Shown in pieces: positions 10,077-18,178 of a stretch of 64,000 nt of DNA. This DNA is from Methylibium rhizosphaerae (GTDB taxonomy: Bacteria; Pseudomonadota; Gammaproteobacteria; Burkholderiales; Burkholderiaceae_C). Each line of letters opens with the position of its first letter. Positions within the stretch are counted from its first letter, which is position 1. The DNA is taken from positions 62,001 through 126,000 of the forward strand of contig NZ_SWAR01000007.1 in assembly GCF_006386545.1 (NCBI RefSeq). Reading direction: 5' to 3'. A program made the position numbers and the translations under genes. A model generated the notes under the pieces. It was not told the origin of the DNA, did not search any database, and saw only the letters and a program-made list of their open reading frames with translations.

Positions 10077-11003
10077 ATGACCGGCTTTGCCTTCCTGTCG
10101 AACTCCAGCTTCCTCAAGGTGCCAACGCAGGATGCGCAGCGGCCGTACGCCGTTGCAGGCATCGCCTGGGACGGCTGCGTGACCAACCGCCCCGGCGCCC
10201 GCTTCGGCCCCCGCGCCATTCGGGAGGCCAGCCACATGCTGTGCGACGGCACGCACTCCCACTTCAATGTGTCGCCCGAAGCGGCGCTTACCGACTTGGG
10301 CGACCTGCCCTTGCCCAACACCAGCCTCGGCGCCATGCGCGAGGCGATGCTGCCGCTGGTGGCGCCGCTGATCCGCCAGCACCACATGGCATGGATCGGC
10401 GGCGACCACTCGATCACCCTGCCGCTGCTGCGGGCGTATCGCGCCTGGCTGGGCCAGCCGCTGGCGGTGGTCCACTTCGACGCCCACTGCGACACCTGGC
10501 AAGACCACTTCGGCGAACCCAGCGGCCACGGCACCTGGGTATTCGAGGCCATGCAGGAGGGGCTGGTCGTCAAGGAGTGTTTCGTGCAGCTGGGCATCCG
10601 TTCTGCCGGACTGCGCGAAGCGCGTGAATACGTGCGAGACCAGGGCGGGCTGGTCTTCACCGCCCGCGACCTGCGCGGCCTCGAAAGCCCCGGCCAGCTC
10701 GCACCGGTGCTCGCAGCGATCACCGAGCGGCTGGCTGCCCACGGGCACCCGCCGCTGTATCTCAGCCTCGACATCGACTGCCTGGATCCGGCCTTCGCAC
10801 CGGGCACCGGCACGCCGGAGCCTGGCGGGCTCACCACCAACCAGGTGCTCACGCTGCTGGAGGAGCTGGCGCCCCTGCCCTTCATCGGCATGGACTGCGT
10901 CGAGGTCGCCCCGCCCTACGACCATGCGGAGCTGACCAGCTATGCCGCGGCGAACTTCGTGTGGACCTACCTGTGCGGCCGCCTCGCGCAGGGCACCGCC
11001 TGA
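10077..11003 (+). CDS. speB: agmatinase-family ureohydrolase
   Basis: 308 residues with all binuclear-manganese motifs of the arginase/agmatinase fold: GGDHSIT (about 102-108), DAHCDTW (about 127-133) and SLDIDCLDPAFAPGTGTPEP (about 230-249). The family hydrolyses a guanidino group to urea plus an amine: agmatine to putrescine, or guanidinobutyrate or arginine in relatives. A polyamine cluster begins 2 kb downstream and a decarboxylase of the Orn/Lys/Arg type lies at the right edge, so agmatinase is the favoured reading; the substrate cannot be settled from sequence. The ATG at 10077 is the only good start. Confidence 0.85.
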   Translation: MTGFAFLSNSSFLKVPTQDAQRPYAVAGIAWDGCVTNRPGARFGPRAIREASHMLCDGTHSHFNVSPEAALTDLGDLPLPNTSLGAMREAMLPLVAPLIRQHHMAWIGGDHSITLPLLRAYRAWLGQPLAVVHFDAHCDTWQDHFGEPSGHGTWVFEAMQEGLVVKECFVQLGIRSAGLREAREYVRDQGGLVFTARDLRGLESPGQLAPVLAAITERLAAHGHPPLYLSLDIDCLDPAFAPGTGTPEPGGLTTNQVLTLLEELAPLPFIGMDCVEVAPPYDHAELTSYAAANFVWTYLCGRLAQGTA

Positions 11004-11012
11004 ACTGCCGGC

Positions 11013-12113
11013 TCAGCCGAAACGCAGGGCGTAGACCGGTGGCAGGTGGGCCGACGCGCAGGTCCACGAATCGCCGCCATCGTCCGAGATCCACAGGCCG
11101 CCGGTGGTCGAGCCCATCGCCAGCGTCCGGCCACTGTCGTCGACCACCAGGCTGTGGCGGTAGATCAGGTCCCAGGCCGGTGGCGCCGGCAGGCCGCGGT
11201 CGATGACCTCGAAGGTCTTGCCGCCGTCGCGGGTGCGGCTCACCACCAGCTTGCCGTCCACCGGGATGCGCAGCGCATCCTTGGCCGCCGGCACGAACCA
11301 CGCGGTGTTCGGGTCCTGCGGGTGCACCGCCACCGCAAAGCCGAAATCGCTGGTCACCTTGGGGTCCACCGCCTGCCACTCGTCACCGCCGTTGCGGGTG
11401 ACGAAGATGCCGTTGTGGTGCTGGATCCAGAAGGTCTGCGGGTCCGCGGTGCACTGCACCATGCAGTGCGGGTCCTGGATGTCCAGGTCGCCCGCACGCT
11501 CGGGCGGCATGTAGTCGGCTCTGAGGTTGTTGCCGCCGAGCGTCCAGCTGGCGCCATCGTCGCTGCTGTGCCACACGCCGCCGCAAGACACCGCGAGCGA
11601 CAGCCGTTTCGGGTCGCGCGGGTCCACGCAGATCGAATGGATGCCGGGGTGGTCGTAACCGCCGCCGAACCACTGCATGCGCTCGGGCCGATTCCACAGC
11701 GACTCCACGAGCTGCCAGCTGCTGCCCCGGTCGTCGCTCCTGAAGAGACCGCCGGGAATGGTGCCCGCCCACAGGCGCCCGGGCTGCGACGACCCGCCGG
11801 CCGCCAGGGACCAGATCACGTCGACCGACCACGGAGTCTTGTCTTCGCTCGTCTGCGGCTTGGGCGGAAAGGCGGGCGCGGCCACCTCCTCCCAGCTGGC
11901 CCCGCCGTCGCTGCTGCGGTGCAGCTTGGTGCCGAAGTGCCCCAGCCGCAAGGCCGCGTAGAGCGTCCCATCGCGTTCGTCGTGCAGCACCATGGTGACC
12001 GGCTCGCCCAGGAAGCTTGGGGCGCCCGGGCGCCAGCCTTCGGCTTCGCGAGCGAACGGGATCAGGCCCTTGCGGCTGGCCACCCACAGGCGGCTGGCTT
12101 GCTTTGCGGTCAT
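11013..12113 (-). CDS. Asp-box (BNR/sialidase-like) beta-propeller protein of unknown function
   Basis: 366 residues, no signal peptide, so probably cytoplasmic. Six Asp-box repeats are visible: SSDGGASWEE (about 67-76), SDDRGSSWQL (126-135), SSDDGASWTL (183-192), TRNGGDEWQ (239-247), TRDGGKTFEV (294-303) and SDDGGDSWTC (343-352). Between blades are WAGTIPGGLF, GGGYDHPGIHSICVDPRDPKR and IQHHNGIFVTR. The fold resembles exo-sialidases and VPS10-type propellers, but I see no sialidase catalytic set (Arg triad, RIP motif). It is the second gene of a pair with a ubiquitin-like protein 42 bases upstream, which suggests a joint role. Confidence 0.8.
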   Translation of the reverse strand: MTAKQASRLWVASRKGLIPFAREAEGWRPGAPSFLGEPVTMVLHDERDGTLYAALRLGHFGTKLHRSSDGGASWEEVAAPAFPPKPQTSEDKTPWSVDVIWSLAAGGSSQPGRLWAGTIPGGLFRSDDRGSSWQLVESLWNRPERMQWFGGGYDHPGIHSICVDPRDPKRLSLAVSCGGVWHSSDDGASWTLGGNNLRADYMPPERAGDLDIQDPHCMVQCTADPQTFWIQHHNGIFVTRNGGDEWQAVDPKVTSDFGFAVAVHPQDPNTAWFVPAAKDALRIPVDGKLVVSRTRDGGKTFEVIDRGLPAPPAWDLIYRHSLVVDDSGRTLAMGSTTGGLWISDDGGDSWTCASAHLPPVYALRFG

Positions 12114-12155
12114 CGGCTGTCTCCTTGAATCCGAATCGCCGAGCGCCGGCCGTCG

Positions 12156-12425
12156 TCAACCGCCGGTCAACGCCTGGAACACATGCACTTCGCTGGCTTC
12201 GCCGACCGGATCGCTGAGCCGGTCGCGGTCGCCCACGCGCCGGCCGTCCACGAACACCATGAGGTGCTTGCGCAGGGCGCCCTGCTCGTCGACCACATAG
12301 GTCCGCAGCCGTGGATGAGCCTCGAACATCCTGTCGAGCGCCTCTTTCACGGAGGCGGCCTCGAGCCTCGTCGGCGGCACGTCGACATGCCGGCGCAGAT
12401 TGGGGGCGAGGATGACGGTGGGCAT
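12156..12425 (-). CDS. MoaD/ThiS-family ubiquitin-like small protein
   Basis: 89 residues: MPTVILAPNLRRHVDVPPTRLEA at the start, a beta-grasp-like middle (TYVVDEQGALRKHLMVFVDGRRV) and the C-terminus HVFQALTGG. The terminal Gly-Gly is the hallmark of MoaD/ThiS proteins, which are adenylated by an E1-like enzyme and then carry sulfur or are conjugated. No moa, thi, cys or E1-like gene is nearby. Its only close partner is the Asp-box propeller gene downstream. The ATG at 12425 is preferred because the upstream extension has no family-like sequence. Confidence 0.85.
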   Translation of the reverse strand: MPTVILAPNLRRHVDVPPTRLEAASVKEALDRMFEAHPRLRTYVVDEQGALRKHLMVFVDGRRVGDRDRLSDPVGEASEVHVFQALTGG

Positions 12426-12482
12426 CGTCGAAGGCGAAGAGCGGCCAATCTGCCACAAGCCAGGCCCCAATGCCAGCCGTGG

Positions 12483-12962
12483 CTACACCTCGAGCGCCGT
12501 GGTCCGCTTCACCGTGCGCAGCACCAGCATCGAGTTCGACCGCACCACCCCCGGCAGCCGCGTCAGCACCTCGGCATGGAAGCGCTCCAGGTCCTCCGCA
12601 TCGCCATAAGTGAAGCGGATGAGGTAGTCGTTGTTGCCGGCCACGTAGAAGCAGTCGAGGATGGCCGGCTCCTGCTTCACCGCCTCCTCGAAGCGGCTCA
12701 GGGTGTCCATCGACGTGCGCTCGACGTTCACGATGGTGAACGAGGTGCCCGCCTGCCCCACCGCCCGGGGGTTGAGCAGCGCGACGTACTGGTCGATGAC
12801 GCCGGCCTCCTCGAGCTGCTTCACCCGCCGCAGGCAGGCCGAGGGCGACAGGTGCACCCGCTGCGCCAGCTCCACGTTCGACAGCCGGGCGTCCGTCTGG
12901 AGCACCCGCAGCAGGGCCCGGTCGGTTGCATCCAATTGCACGGTTGCTGGCTTGCTTCGCAT
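12483..12962 (-). CDS. Lrp/AsnC-family transcriptional regulator
   Basis: 159 residues with an N-terminal winged helix-turn-helix (ALLRVLQTDARLSNVELAQRVHLSPSACLRRVKQLEEAG, about 13-50) and a C-terminal RAM ligand-binding domain (CFYVAGNNDYLIRF, then LPGVVRSNSMLVLRTVK). Such proteins form octamers and sense amino acids or related amines. It is divergent from the polyamine/omega-amino acid cluster that starts at 13126, so it probably controls that cluster, as Lrp-type regulators next to omega-transaminases often do. The ATG at 12962 gives the usual length. Confidence 0.93.
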   Translation of the reverse strand: MRSKPATVQLDATDRALLRVLQTDARLSNVELAQRVHLSPSACLRRVKQLEEAGVIDQYVALLNPRAVGQAGTSFTIVNVERTSMDTLSRFEEAVKQEPAILDCFYVAGNNDYLIRFTYGDAEDLERFHAEVLTRLPGVVRSNSMLVLRTVKRTTALEV

Positions 12963-12987
12963 TTTGTGCCTCAAGTGTCGCGTTCCG

Positions 12988-13001
12988 CGCAACTTTATGC
13001 G
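12988..13001. promoter_or_regulatory. candidate Lrp-type operator upstream of the transaminase gene
   Basis: The inverted repeat CGCA-ACTTTA-TGCG has an AT-rich centre, as in many Lrp/AsnC half-site pairs, and lies in the divergent gap between the regulator and the polyamine cluster. The assignment is inference. Confidence 0.3.
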
Positions 13002-13125
13002 AAGAACCAGGGTAGGCCCAGCCTCATTGAGCAACCCTATTGCCCGCGCCCCCGCCTAGACTCGCCTTGATTTCCCTGAGACTTCTTTCATGCTTTGGAG
13101 CCCACCGGCCCCGAGGAGCGACGCG

Positions 13126-14445
13126 ATGTACCAAGACCAAGACAGCCGACTCGACGCCTACTGGATGCCCTTCACCGCCAACCGCCAGTTCAAGAAGGCG
13201 CCGCGCCTGCTGACCCGCGCCGAAGGCATGTACTTCTGGGACCAGCACGGCCGCAAGGTGCTCGACGGCATCGCCGGCTTGTGGTGCGTGAACGCCGGCC
13301 ATGCGCGGCCGAAGATCGTGCAGGCCATCCAGCAGCAGGCCGGCGAGATGGACTACGCACCGCCCTTCCAGATGGGCCATCCCAAGGCCTTCGAGCTGGC
13401 CGAGCGGCTGGTGGAACTCACGCCCGAGGGCATCAACCGAGTCTTCTATACGAACTCCGGCTCCGAGGCGGTGGAAACCGCGCTCAAGATGGCCATCGCC
13501 TACCACCGCGTGCGCGGCGAAGGCGCGCGCACCCGGCTCATCGGCCGCGAGCGCGGCTACCACGGGGTGAACTTCGGCGGCATCTCGGTGGGCGGGATGG
13601 TCGGCAACCGCAAGATGTTCGGCACGCTGCTGGCCGGCGTCGACCACATCCGGCACACCCACGACCCGGTGCGCAATGCCTTCAGCGTGGGCCAGCCGGC
13701 GCATGGCGCCGAATTCGCCGACGACCTCGAGCGCCTCGTCGCCCTGCATGACGCATCGACCATCGCCGCGGTCATCGTCGAGCCGGTGGCCGGCTCCACC
13801 GGCGTGCTGCTGCCGCCCCAGGGCTACCTGCAGCGCCTGCGCGAGATCTGCGACAAGCACGGCATCCTGCTGATCTTCGACGAGGTCATCACCGGCTTCG
13901 GCCGCACCGGCGCCAACTTCGCCTCGCAGCGCTTCGGCGTGACGCCCGACATGATGACCGTGGCCAAGGGCATCACCAACGGCTGCGTGCCGATGGGCGC
14001 GGTGTTCTGCAAGCAGGAGATCCACGACACCTTCATGACGGGCCCCGAGCACCTGATCGAGTTCTTCCACGGCTATACCTACTCGGCCCACCCGCTCGCC
14101 TGCGCCGCGGCGCTGGGCACCCTGGACACCTATGCCGAAGAAGGCCTGCTCACCCGGGCGGCCGAGATGGAGCGCTACTTCGCCGACGCGCTGCACGGCC
14201 TCAAGGGCCTGCCGCACGTGATCGACATCCGCAACATCGGCCTGGTGGGCGGCATCGAACTGGCACCGCTGCCGGGCGAGCCGGCCAAGCGCGCCTTCAA
14301 CGTGTTCCTCGACTGCTACGAAAAGGGTGTGCTCATCCGCACCACCGGCGACACCATCGCGCTCTCGCCGCCGCTCATCATCGAGAAGTCGCACATCGAT
14401 CACATCGTGGACACGATCGCGGACGCCCTCAAGCGCGCGGCCTGA
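13126..14445 (+). CDS. omega-amino acid--pyruvate aminotransferase (class III)
   Basis: 439 residues, PLP-dependent class III transaminase. It has the features of the Pseudomonas omega-amino acid:pyruvate enzyme: LDAYWMPFTANRQFKKAPR near the start, TNSGSEAVETALKMA (PLP phosphate site), IFDEVITGFGRTG and the PLP lysine in TVAKGITNG. Likely substrates are beta-alanine, GABA or similar end products of polyamine breakdown, with pyruvate as acceptor. The start at 13126 is chosen because GAGGAG lies seven bases upstream; the ATG at 13090 has no ribosome-binding site. It is the first gene of the polyamine cluster and is followed by puuB after 43 bases. Confidence 0.9.
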   Translation: MYQDQDSRLDAYWMPFTANRQFKKAPRLLTRAEGMYFWDQHGRKVLDGIAGLWCVNAGHARPKIVQAIQQQAGEMDYAPPFQMGHPKAFELAERLVELTPEGINRVFYTNSGSEAVETALKMAIAYHRVRGEGARTRLIGRERGYHGVNFGGISVGGMVGNRKMFGTLLAGVDHIRHTHDPVRNAFSVGQPAHGAEFADDLERLVALHDASTIAAVIVEPVAGSTGVLLPPQGYLQRLREICDKHGILLIFDEVITGFGRTGANFASQRFGVTPDMMTVAKGITNGCVPMGAVFCKQEIHDTFMTGPEHLIEFFHGYTYSAHPLACAAALGTLDTYAEEGLLTRAAEMERYFADALHGLKGLPHVIDIRNIGLVGGIELAPLPGEPAKRAFNVFLDCYEKGVLIRTTGDTIALSPPLIIEKSHIDHIVDTIADALKRAA

Positions 14446-14488
14446 GTCCTCACGACCGCCCACCGAGGGACTGCCTAGCGCCTACCTC

Positions 14489-15811
14489 ATGAGCCTGCTG
14501 AGCGCCGATCGCGACCTCACGCGCCATTCGTACTACGCGGCCACCGCGCCGCGTGACGTGAGCTTTGCGGCGCTCGAAGGCGAGGTGCAGGCCGACGTGG
14601 CCATCGTCGGCGGCGGACTGGCAGGCCTGTCGGCCGCCATCGAGCTGGCCGATCGCGGCTTTTCGGTCGTGCTGCTGGAAGCCAGGCAGGTCGGCTGGGG
14701 CGCCTCGGGCCGCAACGGCGGCCAGGCCATCCACGGGCTGGCCTGCGACCAGGAAGAGATCGAAACCCAGCTCGGCCTCGACGAAGCCCGGCGGGTCTGG
14801 GCCATGTCGCTCGAAGCGCTCGACCTCATCCATGCACGGCGTCGGCGCTTCGGCATCGACTGCGAATGGCAGGACGGCTACCTCGGCGTGGCCGTCAACG
14901 CGAAAAAGGCCGGCGACCTGCGGCGCTGGTACGACCACACCACCCAGGTCTACGGCTACCCCCTCGCCTGGATCGAGCCGGCCGACATGCCGCGGTGGAT
15001 CGCCAGTCCGCGCTATCACAGCGCCCTGCACGACGCCCGCTCGGGCCACCTTCACCCGCTGAAGTACAGCCTGGGGCTGGCCAGGGCCGCGGCATCGCTG
15101 GGCGTGCGCGTCCACGAACAGACGCCCGCCACCCGCCTGGAGCGCAGTACGCAAGCCACGGTGCACACGCCGCGCGGCCAGGTGCGAGCGCGCCAGGTGC
15201 TGCTGGCCGGCAACGTGTACCTCCAGGGCATCGCGCCGCAGCTGGAGGCGCGCATCATGCCGGTAGGCACCTATATCGTGTGCTCCGAGCCCCTCGAGCC
15301 TTCGCTGGCTGCATCACTCGTCCCCAGCCGCTCGGCGGTGTGCGACAACAACTTCGTGCTCGACTACTTCCGCCCCACCGCCGACCATCGCATGCTCTAC
15401 GGCGGGCGCGTGAGCTACAGCACCATGACGCCGCCCAACCTCGCGGCCAGCATGCAGCGGCGCATGTCGGCCACCTTCCCGCAACTGCAGGGCGTGAAGG
15501 TGGAGTACTCGTGGGGCGGTTTCGTCGACATCTCCATGAACCGCGCACCGGATTTCGGCAGGCTGCCGCGTGTTGGTGCAAGCGCAGCTTCGAACGCCGC
15601 GGACGTGTACTACCTTCAGGGCTTTTCCGGCCACGGCCTCGCGCTCACCGGCCTCGCGGGCCGGCTGGTGGCCGAGGCCATGGCGGGAGACGCCTCGCGC
15701 TTCGACACCTTTGCCCGCCTCAGGCACCGGGCCTTTCCCGGCGGGCGCCTGCTGCGCATGCCGGCCCTGGTGCTGGGCATGGCCTATTACCGTTTGAGGG
15801 ATGCACTGTGA
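14489..15811 (+). CDS. puuB: gamma-glutamylputrescine oxidase (FAD-dependent oxidoreductase)
   Basis: 440 residues. The N-terminal Rossmann FAD motif is ADVAIVGGGLAGLSAAIELADRG (about 33-55), followed by VGWGASGRNGGQ, the second FAD-contact motif of DAO-family oxidases. The C-terminal part has YYLQGFSGHGLALTG. This enzyme class oxidises gamma-glutamyl-putrescine to the aldehyde with release of ammonia and H2O2. The assignment to PuuB rests on family resemblance and on puuD, puuA and puuC in the same cluster. The frame is open upstream to 14327 inside the transaminase gene; the ATG at 14489 is the sensible start. Confidence 0.9.
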   Translation: MSLLSADRDLTRHSYYAATAPRDVSFAALEGEVQADVAIVGGGLAGLSAAIELADRGFSVVLLEARQVGWGASGRNGGQAIHGLACDQEEIETQLGLDEARRVWAMSLEALDLIHARRRRFGIDCEWQDGYLGVAVNAKKAGDLRRWYDHTTQVYGYPLAWIEPADMPRWIASPRYHSALHDARSGHLHPLKYSLGLARAAASLGVRVHEQTPATRLERSTQATVHTPRGQVRARQVLLAGNVYLQGIAPQLEARIMPVGTYIVCSEPLEPSLAASLVPSRSAVCDNNFVLDYFRPTADHRMLYGGRVSYSTMTPPNLAASMQRRMSATFPQLQGVKVEYSWGGFVDISMNRAPDFGRLPRVGASAASNAADVYYLQGFSGHGLALTGLAGRLVAEAMAGDASRFDTFARLRHRAFPGGRLLRMPALVLGMAYYRLRDAL

Positions 15812-15854
15812 GCCGATGCTTCGGGCGTCCCTGCGTTGACTTCGGCGTGTGCTT

Positions 15855-15870
15855 TGGCACACTGCTTGCA
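15855..15870 (+). promoter_or_regulatory. sigma-54 (-24/-12) promoter upstream of puuD
   Basis: TGGCAC-ACTGC-TTGCA matches the RpoN consensus, with GG and GC separated by exactly ten bases. It lies in the 133-base gap after puuB, 75 bases before the puuD ATG, and points downstream. Sigma-54 promoters commonly serve nitrogen-scavenging genes, and polyamines are a nitrogen source, so the context fits NtrC-type control. A dedicated activator is not encoded nearby. Confidence 0.7.
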
Positions 15871-15944
15871 CGAGTTGGAAGTACCTCTTCAACCATCAGT
15901 AAGCCCAACGCGCAGCGGTCAATAACCCAGTCGCAGCAAGCCCA

Positions 15945-16724
15945 ATGAGTACCTCGACAACGCCCCGGAACCGGCCGATCGTGCTGATTCCCGCCTGCAA
16001 CAGGATGATCGGGCACCATCCGTTTCACGTCGCAGGCAAGAAGTACATCGACGCCGTGAGGCTCGCCGGCTGCCTGCCGCTGGTGGTGCCGCTCGCCGAG
16101 TCTCACGAGGTCGATGAACTGCTCGACGTGGCCGATGGCGTGCTGCTCACCGGCTCGCCGTCGAACGTCCACCCCAGCCACTTCGGCGAAGACATCCACG
16201 ACGATTCACTGCCGCTCGACATGGCGCGCGACGGCTGGGTGCTGCCGCTCATCCCGCGGGCGCTGGAGCGTGGCATCCCGCTGTTCGCCATCTGCCGCGG
16301 CGCGCAGGAAACCAACGTCGCGCTCGGTGGTTCGCTGCACCAGGCCGTGCAGGAAGTGAGCGGCAAGCGCGATCACCGCAGCAACGACGACGAACCGGTC
16401 GAGAAGCAGTACGGCGTGTCCCACCCGGTGCACGTCGAGCCCGGCGGCCTGCTCGAGAAGATCCTGGGCCTGCGCGAATTCCAGGTGAACAGCCTGCACG
16501 GCCAGGGCGTCAACCGCCTGGCCAGCGGCCTGCGCGTCGAGGCGCTCGCTCCCGACGGCCTCGTCGAGGCCTTCTCCAAGCCCGGCGCCGCCGGCTTCAA
16601 CCTGTGCCTGCAATGGCACCCCGAATGGCAGGCGGCCAACAACCCGGTGTCGCTGAAGCTGTTCAAGGCCTTCGGCGAGGCCTGCCAGGACTACCGAGAC
16701 CGCCACCGTCCCCCATCCCGTTGA
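15945..16724 (+). CDS. puuD: gamma-glutamyl-gamma-aminobutyrate hydrolase
   Basis: 259 residues, class I glutamine amidotransferase-like fold. The nucleophile elbow FAICRGAQETNVALGG holds the catalytic Cys near residue 113, and the His-X-Glu pair is in LQWHPEWQA near the C-terminus. It hydrolyses gamma-Glu-GABA to glutamate and GABA, the last step of the Puu pathway, in the cytoplasm. The ATG at 15945 begins MSTSTTPRNRPIVLIPACNR. It is probably the first gene read from the sigma-54 promoter and is followed by puuA after 72 bases. Confidence 0.94.
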   Translation: MSTSTTPRNRPIVLIPACNRMIGHHPFHVAGKKYIDAVRLAGCLPLVVPLAESHEVDELLDVADGVLLTGSPSNVHPSHFGEDIHDDSLPLDMARDGWVLPLIPRALERGIPLFAICRGAQETNVALGGSLHQAVQEVSGKRDHRSNDDEPVEKQYGVSHPVHVEPGGLLEKILGLREFQVNSLHGQGVNRLASGLRVEALAPDGLVEAFSKPGAAGFNLCLQWHPEWQAANNPVSLKLFKAFGEACQDYRDRHRPPSR

Positions 16725-16796
16725 ACCGCGCCTCACGGCACGTCCGCCGGTGCGCGCGGCATGCGCCCGGCCCTTCACAACGTTCAGGGGTCTCAC

Positions 16797-18164
16797 ATGG
16801 TCGTCAAGGACAGTTTCACTTTCAGCGAGCTCGAGCAATGGCTGAATGAGCGTCGCGTCACCGAAATCGAATGCCTGGTGCCGGACCTCACCGGCGTGGC
16901 GCGCGGCAAGATCCTGCCGCGCGAGAAGTTCACCGAAGACCGCGGCATGCGGCTGCCCGAGGCGATCGTCGCGATCGGCGTGACCGGTGAATTCCCCGAA
17001 GAGGGCCCGTACTACGACGTCATCACGCCCACCGACCGCGACATGCACCTGAAGCCCGACCCGGCCACGGTGCGCATCGTGCCGTGGGCAGTGGACCCGA
17101 CCGCCCAAGTGATCCACGACTGCTTCGACCGCGACGGCAAGCTCATCCCGTATGCGCCGCGCTCGGTGCTGCGCCGGGTGTGCGAGCTGTTCGACGCCGA
17201 AGGCTGGTCGCCCGTGGTGGCGCCCGAGCTCGAGTTCTATCTGATCGAGCGCAGCACCGACCCGAACATGCCGCTGCGCCCGCCCAAGGGCCGCAGCGGC
17301 CGCTCCGAAACCTCCCGCCAGGCCTACTCGATCGACGCGGTGAACGAGTTCGACCCGCTGTTCGAGGACATCTACGACTACTGCGAAAAGATGGAGCTCA
17401 ACGTGGACACGCTGATCCACGAGGTGGGCGCCGGGCAGATGGAGATCAACTTCTTCCACGACCACCCGCTGGGCCTGGCAGACGAGGTGTTCTTCTTCAA
17501 GCGCACCATCCGTGAGACGGCGCTGCGCCACGAGATGTACGCCACATTCATGGCCAAGCCGATGGCCAACGAGCCGGGCAGCGCGATGCACGTGCACCAG
17601 AGCGTGGTCGAAAAGGCCAGCGGACGCAACATCTTCAGCAACGAGGACGGCTCGCCGAGCCCCGAGTTCTACTGGTACATCGGCGGACTGCAGCGCTATA
17701 TCCCGGCCGCCATGGCGCTGTTCGCGCCGTACGTCAATTCATACCGGCGGCTCGCGAGGTCGATGTCGGCCCCCATCAACATCCAGTGGGGCACCGACAA
17801 CCGGACGGTGGGCATCCGCTCGCCGGTGGCCGTGCCGGCGGCCCGGCGCATCGAGAACCGCGTGATCGGCGCCGACGCCAACCCCTACGTCGCGCTGGCC
17901 GCCACGCTGGCCTGCGGCTACCTCGGCATCAAGAACCGCATCGACCCGTCGCCGGAGTGCAAGGGCGACGCCTACCTGGGCGAATACCAGCTGCCGCGCA
18001 GCCTGGGCGAGGCACTGGCCAAGCTGAAGGACGAGCCGGACCTGCATGCGGCCCTCGGCCAGGAGTTCATCACCGTCTACACCGAAGTGAAGGAGATCGA
18101 GCACGAAGAGTTCATGAAGGTGATCTCGCCCTGGGAGCGCGAGCACCTGCTCCTCCACGTCTGA
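16797..18164 (+). CDS. puuA: gamma-glutamylputrescine synthetase (glutamine synthetase family)
   Basis: 455 residues. It has a glutamine synthetase fold with an N-terminal beta-grasp (TEIECLVPDLTGVARGKILP) and a catalytic domain with LEFYLIE (metal ligand Glu), GAGQMEINFFHDHPL, KPMANEPGSAMHVHQSV and the Arg-rich site RSPVAVPAARRIENRVIGADANPY. It ligates glutamate to putrescine with ATP, protecting the amine before oxidation. The start at 16797 has AGGGG six bases upstream. Length and the polyamine neighbours distinguish it from the 470-residue GlnA. Confidence 0.93.
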   Translation: MVVKDSFTFSELEQWLNERRVTEIECLVPDLTGVARGKILPREKFTEDRGMRLPEAIVAIGVTGEFPEEGPYYDVITPTDRDMHLKPDPATVRIVPWAVDPTAQVIHDCFDRDGKLIPYAPRSVLRRVCELFDAEGWSPVVAPELEFYLIERSTDPNMPLRPPKGRSGRSETSRQAYSIDAVNEFDPLFEDIYDYCEKMELNVDTLIHEVGAGQMEINFFHDHPLGLADEVFFFKRTIRETALRHEMYATFMAKPMANEPGSAMHVHQSVVEKASGRNIFSNEDGSPSPEFYWYIGGLQRYIPAAMALFAPYVNSYRRLARSMSAPINIQWGTDNRTVGIRSPVAVPAARRIENRVIGADANPYVALAATLACGYLGIKNRIDPSPECKGDAYLGEYQLPRSLGEALAKLKDEPDLHAALGQEFITVYTEVKEIEHEEFMKVISPWEREHLLLHV

Positions 18165-18178
18165 CGGGAAGCACCACC

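Noticed and set aside
11013-12113. True exo-alpha-sialidase
   Set aside because: Asp boxes are present, but I see no Arg triad, Tyr/Glu nucleophile pair or RIP motif, and there is no signal peptide.
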